In this document: positions 54,300 through 64,000 of the stretch, in pieces
How positions within the stretch are numbered: position 1 is the stretch's first letter
Layout of the letters: each line of letters begins with the position of its first letter
Source: Cryptomeria japonica
Lineage: Eukaryota > Streptophyta > Pinopsida > Cupressales > Cupressaceae
Length of the DNA stretch: 64,000 bases
Direction: 5' to 3'
NCBI RefSeq assembly: GCF_030272615.1
Contig: NC_081407.1
Span: forward strand, 437,873,230-437,937,229
Translations under genes and position numbers: made by a program
Notes under the pieces: model-generated
The model's input: the letters and a program-made list of their open reading frames with translations, nothing else
Told to the model about the DNA's origin: nothing
The model's database searches: none

Positions 54300-56430
54300 G
54301 TTTGCCGTAGGTTTTAAGGAATTAAAGCCTCAAGTGTTGGGTGATGAATTTGAGTAAATTTTAGTCAGGAGATTCAATAGCTTTTATGGAATTTATGTTC
54401 AAAAGCTTGACGCATGATTTTTTGCGCTTGTTGAAGTTTAAGGAATTAGAGCCACAACTGTTATTTGGGGGTATTGGGTGATAATATCAGTAAATTTTGT
54501 TACGAAGATTCAATAGCTTGTACACATTTCATCTCATAACATCAGTTAATTTTGTTTCGAACATTCGATAGCCCGTACACGCTTTATCTAAAGTGATGGA
54601 GTGGATACGTTGGGTTTTTAAGAGTTAAAACCTCGAGTGTAGTTTCGGGTTCCTGCGTGGCGAGTTTCAGTAAGTTTTGAGCAGAAGGTACGTTAGGTTG
54701 TAGCAGTTGTTTTTAAAAGCTTGGACTCATGAATGTTTTGCTCTCATGGCCTTGTTATTCTAGGTTTTAAGGAATGAAAGCCTTAATTGTAGTTTGTGTG
54801 TCTAGAGTTATAGCCATCTTGTGTGATGGAATTTCAGTATAATTTGGGCAGAAGGTTAAATAGCTTGAATACTATATACTAAAAAAAGATTTGAGTCGTG
54901 AATTTTCACTATTATGTACTAGGTAGTTTAGGTTTTAAGGAATTGAAGCCTCTAGTGTTGTTTGAGATCGATCGTGATGAATTTGAATAAGTTATATTCA
55001 AAGCTTCAATAGCTTATATGCAATTTACCTAGTATAGGTTTTAACTTTTACACCATGAATTTTTGCTTTCATGGTTGCATATCTTGGGGTTTAGGCACTT
55101 AGAGTATTAGGTTTTGTTTGGGGTTCTGTTGTGATAAATTTGAGTAAATTTTGGTTGAAGACTTTAATAGCTTTTATGCCATTTATGTAACAAAGGTTTG
55201 TTACAAATGAATATTTAAGTGAAAATTTTGAGATGAATGATAAATTATCAGGTGTGAACTACTTTATTTTATGTTTGTTTAAAAAGTGGCCCAAAACATT
55301 TATCTTGCACACCTAAGAGACTGTGAAAGCTTGAATTCTCAAGTAAGAAAGGATAAAATCATCTAGTTTTGCGACTTTTATTTATCTAAATATTTATTTT
55401 CTTCATGGTTAGTAGGGATGAGAGTAGTTTGGTCTGAGTTATTTCAATAAAGAACAACATTACATGCTTTTTTGGCTTTGACATGAATTTAAGTGTAAAT
55501 TTGAATTTGTGGAAAAGGAGGGACTTCTTCAGTGTCAGATTTGTAAATTATTTATGAAAGAACAGTGATATTTAAATTTTCTTCATTTATTCTCCATAAA
55601 CTTGCCCTTGCAAGGTATGCAAAAATTTGAGGTCTCTAATAAGAAAGAACGACCTCATTTAGTTTTGCTGGTTTATGGATTTATATATTTTTTTATTTTG
55701 TGCCTGTTAAGTATGAGTAGGATTATTCTGGGCTGAGTTTTTTCATGGCAGATAATAGCTAGGGTTAAGTTTTAAGTCTTGTTCGGGAATTTAGGGCGAC
55801 AAATTTTTTGGACTGAGTTGTTTCAAGGCATAGACACATTAATTTTTAAGGAATAAGACTGCAAATTTTCTATGGAGATTTAGCATGATAAATTTAAGAT
55901 CCAGGAAAACTTCAACACGATAAATTTGAGCACGAATTTGATTTGTGGAGCCTCATCAGGAAATGTATCCTGGGCATGTATGCAGTATGAGAAAGCAAGA
56001 ACAAGAACATTTTTTTTGAATAGGCAGTTTTTATCCAGAAACTTGCTCATACAACTTTAGTCTACTGATGAAGCTTAAAGTCGTCAATAAGAAGTAACAT
56101 CATTAGTTTCTAGCAGCATCATTTATTTATGTTGCAATCCTTAGTAGGGCCAGAATATTCTGGACTGAGTTGATTGATGGTATCTGGTATAGATATGTTA
56201 GGGTTTAAAGATTTTAATCCCGAAATGTTATTTGGAGGCCCAGGGTATTAATTTTACGGTCTCAGATGTTTCATGGTTTAGAGATACTAGAGTTTAAGGA
56301 TTCAAAGCCCTTCTTTGGGCACCCAGCCCAGGGTATTAATTTTACGGTCTCAGATGTTCATGGTTTAGAGATACTAGAGTTTAAGGATTTAAAGCCCTTC
56401 TTTGGGCACCCAGGGTGATAAATTTGAATA
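54300..56430 (+). repeat. Degenerate tandem repeat, about 120-170 bp period
   Basis: A unit beginning GTTTTAAGGAATTAAAGCCT, then TGTTG.TTGGG, TGATGAATTTGAGTAAATTT, GATTCAATAGCTTTTATG and CATGAATTTTTGC recurs about every 150 bp, at 54309, 54435, 54617, 54763, 54930, 55087, 55840, 56200 and, weaker, 59395. Copies are only roughly alike. Confidence 0.65.
56238..56412 (+). repeat. 88-bp tandem duplication
   Basis: 56238-56325 and 56326-56412 are almost identical (CCCAGGGTATTAATTTTACG to CTTTGGGCACC), differing by a one-base indel and one or two substitutions. It lies in the degenerate repeat region. Confidence 0.9.
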
Positions 56431-56734
56431 ACTATTTGACATGAATGCATGAATTCAGATCTGCAGATATCCAGGACATGTCCTTGAGCTGATCTCAATG
56501 GTTATCAGGTGAGAATAAAATTATTCTATGTAATAACCCTAATGATATTTTTTAAGCAAATAATTTTCAGATTTAAATATTTTAATCAAAACCTGCAAAA
56601 ACCCAGATTTCTTCACAACTTATGCATCAGTATTCATAACCCTGGTCAACAGTTGAGCCAGTGAAGAAAGATAAGTGTCATAACTTTTCTTATTTATTAA
56701 TGAAATCTGAGATCACATCAAAATATATTATAAT

Positions 56735-57025
56735 AGCAGCAGGAAAAACGACGACAATAACAGCAGGAAAAACGACAACAATAACAGCAATAATGCTGTA
56801 ACTACACTGTCGGAATTCACAATAACCACAAACTATACAAATTTGATGCTGCTGAGATTTGCTACTATGAAAGCTCATTCATGATCTCTGAATGAGATCA
56901 ACCTACAAGGCCAAAGGGGTTTCGTCCTATGATCCTTGAAACCAAAGGGTTTTCATCCTTTGATCTTTGGAACCAAAGGTTTTTCGTGCTTTGATCTTTA
57001 GCAAATCCAAGGGTTTCCATCCTCG
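56735..57025 (+). repeat. Two short minisatellites
   Basis: At about 56735-56795, GCAGGAAAAACGAC.ACAATAACA is repeated. At about 56908-57020 a ~31-bp unit (CCAAAGGGTTTTCATCCTTT, then GATCTTTGGAA) occurs three to four times with changes. Neither is coding. Confidence 0.7.
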
Positions 57026-60000
57026 AAACTAATTGATGAACACAGGTGCCTAGAACATTTTTGCAAGGGTTTTTAAACATAGATATGCATAGTCCTTTGA
57101 ATAATCAAAATACGACAATATATTCCCTTCAGTGCATTCATACTACTTGGGGAAAGGCCTTTAATGTCATCAACATTTATGTTGTTTGATTGGAATGTAT
57201 AGGTAGAGAAGAGACCATGAAGTCTGCTAAAATGGTGGTCAACTTCAATTGTTGCATTAATTACTTTTTGGACGCATTCAGCTCTAACCATTGGGAGTGG
57301 GTGTGAATTTGTGCCTTACGAATAAACTATGGCATGCTAGGTATCCAAATAAGAATATATTTGATCTTGCAATTTTGATGATAAAACATAGTGTAGAGTG
57401 TAGGGATCAAAGTTTGGGAGTACTTGGGAAAAAGTACTCAATACAAGAGGTAACACTAATAGGTATGATCAAGGAGTTGGGGTTTGGGCAAGAGGTATTG
57501 TGATAAGGACAAGTGTGATACTTTAACAAAGGCATGGAAAGGTGGAGGTTGAAGGAAAGGGATTTTGAGGAGAACTTTGAAATTTTGATGAGGGCTAAAG
57601 AAAAAGGCGGACTTAGATGAAAAATAAGAGAAATGGGTTGAGTTGGGTGGAAAGGAATGCTAGGATGAGATTGTTTGATATTCAATAGGAATAAGGAGAA
57701 AGGTGGAGTTGTGCAAAAAGGCATGTTGGGATAGGAAGTTTGAAACACCAACAACTTGCAACATTTCAGAAATTGAATATACCTGCACACATAGAAACTC
57801 AAACTTGATGGCCACATGAGGGATGGAGAAGGAGAACACATATGGAGACTTTGACCAAGAGAGACACTCGAAACACGAAATAGGCCTTTGGTCCACAAAC
57901 ACAAATTAATGGAAAAGGATTAGAGACTCTCTATTGTGATTTTGCTCAAATTTTCTAATAAATAAGAATTTTGCTTAGTTTGGCTCTTTTATTTATTTAT
58001 ATATTTTGCATTGTTTGGTAGGTGCAAGAATTTTCTTTACTAAGTGGTTTAATGATGTAGATGCACTCGGATCTCTAGAACTGAGTGCTGATTGTTGGAG
58101 TATGGTGGTGAATTTGAGCAAGTGTTATGGCATTCATTGATATTCTTTGGTTTGACTATTAATGTATTATTAGTTCGTGCCTATGGTAGGAATACTAATG
58201 TATCCATTGCATCCAATTAATTATTAGTTCAACCAATCATTGTATAGATTAAGAATATTGATCAACAACTCTATAGTCTATAATAACCTTTTTTATCTAA
58301 TAATATAAAAAATGTCATCTATCTGTCTCTTTCATGTTGGGAATAGCCATTGCAAAAATCGAATTATTGCTTGTCTTTTTTATTAATTTTGTCAACTCAA
58401 TTAATGACTTGAATGATTTATACAATATTATATACAACACAATATAAGTACATTGTTGACTTTAACATTATGTTGTCTCCTTGAATGATATTTGTGATGA
58501 CATTCACATCTATCCAATTAAATATACAATTAAAAAAAATCTAACATTTGTGATGACATTCACATCTATCCAATTATATATACAATTTAAAAAAAATCTA
58601 AGACACTGTAATTTAAAAAATATTTACCTACTTTATATAGTCTGTCTAATTTAATGTTTTGATTGTTTTTTAATACTTTGTTCAATTTTTATTTATCTAT
58701 TATTTGTATAATATACATTACATTGTTATTGTAAAAAATAAACTGATATAAATATTTAAAATCTTTGTATAATAACTCTAAATGATAACAACTTTTTACT
58801 AACTATACTTAATTTATTTTAATAATTAATTTTACGTTGAAGACTTTTCATATATGAAATGAACGAGTTGTTTATTGAAATTCATGGTTGTGAATTGTAA
58901 AGAAGGGTCCAATATGATACAAATAATCATGACCGTCTATATTTTTTTATTTTGATGCGATTTCTTGAACGCAATTCTGAACCTATCCAAACACACTTGT
59001 AGAAAAAAAAGCATTCAAGTAGACCAAATCGTTTGAAAATAAGATGGACAAAAATTCTGTGCTCAAGTTCCTTATTGCTACAAACATTTGCCTTCCTCAC
59101 CAAAAAAAAAGGGAGCTAGAATGTGTATAGAAAGTTGTTTACTATATCATTAACGGTAGCTACCAATAAGCAATGTGACTAATATCGAGCATCACAAAGA
59201 GCAATCAGCTATATGACTAACAATGTACATGAATGCTCTATGTTTCCACTACCTAACAATAACTACTATATGTAATACTTATAGGTAGGAACTTGATGCA
59301 ATGTGTCTCTTGTTTGATTTTTTCAATGTTGTTTGAGGGTCTAGTATTTTAATTCGTTTGTTTTTTAGATGCTTTGTAGTGTCGATACATTAGACGTGAA
59401 ATATTTAAAGCCTCTTTTTAGAGGACTAACATCATAAAATTTAATGAACTTTGTGACATGAATTTAAGAACAAATTTGGATTTGTGGATACTTGGGACAT
59501 GTCCTTAAGCTAATCCCAATAAGTTTTAGGCGAGAACAAGATCATTTTATGTTTGTTTATATGGTGGTGATCGAGTGATGCACTTGTGATATTAATGATT
59601 TGGAGAATCTTGAACTTTCAAACAAGTAAGAACAACATCAATTCTTGTGGTAGATTTACTTATTTATTTTGTGGTTTCGTAGGTAAGTTATTTTATGGCG
59701 CAAACATGCTAAGGTTTATAGAATCGAGTGCTTGTGACAGTTGACATCTCTTGGTTTGTTTGCTAAGGTGTATATTGATCTTGCAGTGTTGGTGTTTACC
59801 TTTTAATTTGGTGTGTGTGATCTTCCTATGGAAGTCAAGGGTCCTTAATTTAAACATATGTAGTTTAAATTTGTATTTGTGAGTTTTGACCCCAAGACGA
59901 AGCTAAGGAGTAACTAGACCTAACCGACTCATTTGAACCTAGAGTAAAAAAGGCATGCATACATGGAGGACCCAAGTCATAGGGTTTGTTGGATTTCACC

Positions 60001-61040
60001 CAAAGAATTTGAAATCTTGCAAGCATATACCTAAAACCTGAAAAATGATTTCAGTTTGCCTTTGAATTCGTCCATAGAATTGTGTATGAGATTTTGAAGG
60101 AAAACACTATAAAAATTCTTGAAACATGTTCTTTATTGAAGGATTTTCATTTTTCATCTCTAAATGTGATTGCCAAACAAATTTGGGTGGGTTCCATCAC
60201 ATTCTATTGTGCATGGCACGCCCATTGTTGTGTTGAACTATTGTGCATGATATGTCGATTGTTGTGTTTCAATGTTGTGAATGGTTGTAATTTATAACTT
60301 TGAGTTCCACATAGCTAAGAACATGTTTTAAATCCCAACGGGATTGTGGCTTTAGTGCCCGATTGCCTATATTGAAAACTCATCGAGTATTTAGGTGAAA
60401 CATTGTGATTCTTGAGTTTTCAAGGTTGTTGCACCATGCCAGCTTGAATTTGTGGGTCAAGTCAAGGTCGGGTCATTTTGAGTGCTTGACAAGTTTAAGT
60501 GGAGACTCGGTCGAGTTTCTTGCATGGACTTATGAGTTTTCTAGTTGGACTTGTTTGGCGACAAGTTCTAACAAAACCCATCTGATTGTAGCATTTCACT
60601 TCGTTTTTTTGACATTTTCAGTCTTATTTTTCCTAGTAAATGATGTCTTCAGCATCCATGTGGCAAGAACACACCAAGAGAAGGGATTAGAAGTTGATTT
60701 TAAGGTGCCTTAAAAAATTCAAACCAATACGTACCTGTTTTAAAAAAAATGGAAAATGAAAAAGTTCGAAACCTAAGGGAAAATGTTGTCCATTTCCACT
60801 ATCCCACTCATTTCTTAACATATTTCTATTGTACCTGTATTTTATTTTCTCGTATAAATGTTTGTCACTTTGTTTGCTGGATTTTTTTTCAAAACCCTGT
60901 TGATGTATATTTTTCCTATGTTAAAATCAGCAATGTCAAGTTTAACACAAATGAGTAGTAGGAGACCCCAAATAGAAGTATGGAACAATGGGTGTTGTCA
61001 AGGGCCAAATTTGTTGCAATGAATATAAGCTCCTTATGAT
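57026..61040. other. AT-rich intron DNA; 56-bp tandem duplication at 58491-58602
   Basis: No gene supported. The only clear structure is a direct duplication (58491-58546, 58547-58602) of TTTGTGATGACATTCACATC, TATCCAATTA and an A-rich end. Open frames at 57291, 60082 and 60405 have no recognisable product. Confidence 0.55.
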
Positions 61041-62860
61041 AGGGTGAATTAATAAATACTTGGATATGATGTGAAGACATTTCCTATTATGTCCAAAGAG
61101 GTTACAAGAGAAATGACTTCTCTACAAGCTATTAATGAAATGAAATGAGAAAGGTGTGTAGTATCTTATTAGATGGATGGATAGATGCATGGACTAGGAT
61201 TATCTTTTAACTTTTTAGTGGCTTCTAATGGCACATTGGTGTTTTTGAAGTCCATAGATGCCTCACATAAAGTAAAATGTTGAGACTTTGTGTAATCTAT
61301 TGAATGGGGTGATTCAGGAGGTTGGGGTTGAGAATGTCAAGGACAACATAGGAGATGTTGTTGGGAGACTTATTGTGGAGAGGCATCCTACTATTTCTTG
61401 CACTCCTTATGTTATGCATGCCTAGATTTGATGCTTGAGGACATTGAAAGGATTGAATGGATCAAAAGTGTGGTTGAAGAGGCCAAACATTTGCCAAATT
61501 TATGTACAACCATACCTTCAGCCCTTTCATTGATGAGAAAGCGCACGAATGGCAAGGAGCTTGTATGACTAAGAGTGGGATGATTTACTAGCCACTTTTT
61601 CACTTCGCTAAAGATTTATCTCTCAAGCAAATGTTTGTGTTTGATCTGTGGATGGAGTCTTCATGTTCCAAAAAAGTCAAGGGGAGAAGGGTGCAAAAAT
61701 AGTTTTTGATGACATATTTGTATAAAATGCAAAGAGTTAATTAAGTAATATGTACAAACATAAACTTCATACAAAATTATCTATTTGCTATTTTTTTTGT
61801 TAAATTGTAATAATTTCAAATTTGTTTTCAATTTTTTAAGTGACAAAACTTCTGGGCAAGGTTCTATATTTGGTGAATGGGATGACATGCCAATGGGTTA
61901 CACCTCTATGAGGCCATGGGTATGGCCAAAGAAGCCTTTTTGCATTACTATGATGGAAACAAAAGAAAATATGAAATCATTTGGTGCATTGTTGATTATA
62001 GATGGATGAACCAACTCCACCAACTGATGCATGCCTTGGCCTACTACATGAATCCAAAGTTCTACTTCTCTAATACATTTAAGGAGGTCATCTTTCTATT
62101 TATATAATCCCCATCCATCCTAGGGTGAGTGGAAGAATATGGGGTCATGGTAGGCATGGACTCATGCATTGATAACATGGTGTTTGAACTCAAGATGAGA
62201 GATGAAGGGCTTGACGGGTTGGAGGTCTACAAGGGTGTGAAGGAGAGGCTCTTTTCTTTAGCTCCAGTGATTCAAAGGAGGGAAAAACAACTGGCAGCAA
62301 GAAAAAGTAATCCTTTAATTTTAGCATAATATCAAAAGTGGAAACTAAAACCTGAAACTTGGAACAAGGTCTAAATTTTTTACTCAGTTATATATTTTTT
62401 TTGTGGATTTGTAATGGGAGTAGTATGGTGTTGGCACACCAAATCTTCAAAGGCTAGCTATATGTGTTTTGTTCCACAACTATAGCGGTTTTGGTTGGAG
62501 CCTATTTTAGAGCATTCATTCAAAGAAGGGAAATAGATTGATGACCTGGGAGGGCCTCCATGACCTTGTCTTTGTTTTGTACAATTTTCGCTTTTAGACT
62601 AGAAAGGTGGAGGGTCTGCCTCATGATGCCATTGATCCTTTGATGATTGGATTATTGAAGAACCTAGTGATGTCTTGCTTACTAATAAGGATTTTGTTGA
62701 CTTGGAGAGAGCTGTAATAGAAGCAATAGAGTTGGAGGAATTAGAGGAAAATGAAGACACTTTTGAGGAAACAATTGGTCAACACTGACTTACCTTCTAG
62801 TTTGGGGCTTGAAAACTTAGGTTACAGTAGGAGGGGGAAGAGGAAGATATAGATTTCTTT
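61041..62860 (+). pseudogene. hAT-family transposase pseudogene
   Basis: Fragments in three frames follow the order of plant hAT (Ac-like, DUF659) transposases: a DGW motif (about 61170), FLKSIDASHKVK (about 61240-61280), ACLDLMLEDIERI (about 61417-61455), FFTLKDLSLKQMF..LW..S (about 61597-61670), then after an intron-like gap MNPKFYFSN (about 62047) and a GVKERLF block (about 62235). The dimerisation region appears as WWYLHG-like VWCWHTKSSK and RAFIQRREID (about 62425-62545). Frameshifts and stops are many. No terminal inverted repeats or 8-bp duplication were found. Confidence 0.82.
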
Positions 62861-63307
62861 TGGCTGTTTTTGACATATCATTATATGTAATCAATTATAA
62901 TGCTATTATACATTTATATTTATAATTTTATTGTATTATGTTTGACTTAAAAATTCTGGATTTCAAATGCCATTGATCCTTTGATGATTGGATTATTGAA
63001 GAACCTAGTGATGTCTTGCTTACTAATAAGGGTTTTGTTGAATTGGAGAGAGCTGTAATAGAAGCAATAGAGTTAGAGGAATTACAGGAAAATGAAGACA
63101 CTTTTGAGGAAACAATTGGTCAACACTGACTTACCTTCTAGTTTGGGGCTTGAAAACTTAGGTTACAGTAGGAGGGGGAAGAGGAAGATATAGATTTCAT
63201 TTGGCTGTTTTTGACATATCATTATATGTAATCAATTATAATGCTATTATACATTTATATTTATAATTTTGCTGTATTATGTTTGACTTAAAAATTCTGG
63301 ATTTCAA
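62626..63307 (+). repeat. 341-bp tandem duplication at the hAT 3' end
   Basis: 62626-62966 and 62967-63307 are both 341 bp and differ at about eight sites by eye. Each has the last transposase codons and 3' UTR (ATGCCATTGATCCTTTGATG to AAATTCTGGATTTCAA). Confidence 0.93.
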
Positions 63308-64000
63308 AATTTCAGAGTTTGAGTGTCATATGACATCTAATGTTTGAATTATGACAAATTCGATATTCAAATTAGACTTTTTTGTTATTTAACATTTAAA
63401 AAATTAAATGTAATATATTCTGTATAAATTTTAAATTTAATATATTTAGATTAGATGTTATTTTTTAATATATATAAATTTATCATATTTAATTTAGATT
63501 TTTTTAATTTTTTTTGTTCATGTACTTGGGTAAGGCATCCTAGAGCCAAGAAAAAATAAAACTTTATGCTCATATCTAGTAGCTACGAGCTCACTAAATC
63601 CATCTATGTAAGAGGAGTTTTTATTTGAGAATTCAATCACATCTTGTCGTAGAGACCCACCACAAAATTGCATATTTTATGAGGTGGGAAATAGGGAGAA
63701 ATGCCATTCAGAGCTGCCAAGAAAATTGCATATATTGCTAAAACCATGTACATTTAGAGTGTATGCCTTGCTACAAACCATAGAGCCATTGCACACATAA
63801 AAAAGAGATGAAACCACCATAACCAACAAATTGGCAAAGTGTGGAGGGACGAATTACATCGGCGTTTCCATATCCAAAGTAAGAGTGCAAACTAGTTCAA
63901 AAGTATACAAACTAATGCACAAGAGTGACGAGCCCACTATATACTAGATATGATGAGGGAAAGGGCAAATTGTGTAGGCCTCAAAGCCTACTCTCCACAA
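63308..64000. other. Intron DNA, nothing recognised
   Basis: AT-rich start, then ordinary sequence to the window end. No exon, RNA gene or element end is seen. Confidence 0.5.

Larger units (their letters stand above)
54210..64000 (+). other. PRP8: PRP8 intron 1 (continues beyond the window)
   Basis: The donor at 54210 has no matching second PRP8 exon in the remaining 9.8 kb: the expected DHGDMSSKKF-type continuation is absent in every frame I read. Within it are degenerate repeats (54300-56430), small tandem duplications, a dead hAT transposase and long AT-rich text. Very long first introns are common in conifers. If the gene is broken downstream this would be flank instead of intron. Confidence 0.75.

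Noticed and set aside
56690-56878. Frame with repeated VVVFPA hydrophobic motif
   Set aside because: Produced by a short minisatellite of GCAGGAAAAACGAC units in the PRP8 intron.
57407-57904. 165-codon minus-strand frame rich in Ser and Pro
   Set aside because: Complement of purine-rich DNA; no motif, no homologue in the window.
1-64000. CRISPR array, bacterial operons or organelle DNA
   Set aside because: No spaced identical repeats, no Shine-Dalgarno-led gene clusters, no plastid or mitochondrial genes; plant introns and retroelements throughout.

Overview
This is plant nuclear DNA, most likely from a gymnosperm (conifer-like). It has very low gene density, is filled with old broken retroelements, holds the first exon of a PRP8 gene whose first intron runs at least 9.8 kb out of the window, and carries a PR-10/Bet v 1 remnant that looks most like conifer PR-10 as I know it. 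No complete intact host gene is present. All calls come from reading the sequence; no database search was possible.

Layout. 1-1018: unresolved repeat-like DNA. 1019-14143: LINE-A (+), a degraded L1-type LINE split by a complete Ty1/copia LTR retrotransposon, Copia-1 (2155-9461, 5-bp target duplication CCTCA). 14967-16814: LINE-B (+), 5'-truncated. 17001-24065: LINE-C (-), nearly full length. 24337-24669: a small GC-richer coding-like block of unknown origin. 24980-38350: an AT-rich tandem repeat into which two further LINEs, LINE-D (25420-31656, +) and LINE-E (31842-38106, +), inserted at the same position of the repeat unit. 38713-47849: a copia-type LTR with no partner, split by a second LTR retrotransposon, Copia-2 (39791-47438, -). 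Copia-2 has gag and a long extra ORF but no recognisable polymerase. 49885-50175 (-): broken PR-10/MLP exon. 53944-54209 (+): PRP8 exon 1. 54210-64000: PRP8 intron 1, with degenerate tandem repeats, a dead hAT transposase and a fresh 341-bp duplication.

How the parts relate. The five LINEs form two groups. LINE-A, -B and -C share a 3' end (TTATCGAGC or close, plus poly-A) and carry a third ORF of about 190-205 codons after the RNase H domain. LINE-D and -E end at RNase H, have G-rich 5' UTRs and a different tail. Where the ORF1/ORF2 junction survives, it is an ATGA stop-start overlap, or in LINE-C its apparent mutated form. The two LTR elements share the TGTTGGCAT end, primer-binding site, polypurine tract, related gag and a gag-downstream spacer. 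After that spacer they differ: Copia-1 has an integrase-RT-RNase H remnant lacking protease and the integrase N-terminus, while Copia-2 has a roughly 1,080-codon ORF with a lysine/glutamate helix. The LINE third ORF and the Copia-2 extra ORF are the two best candidates for something undescribed.
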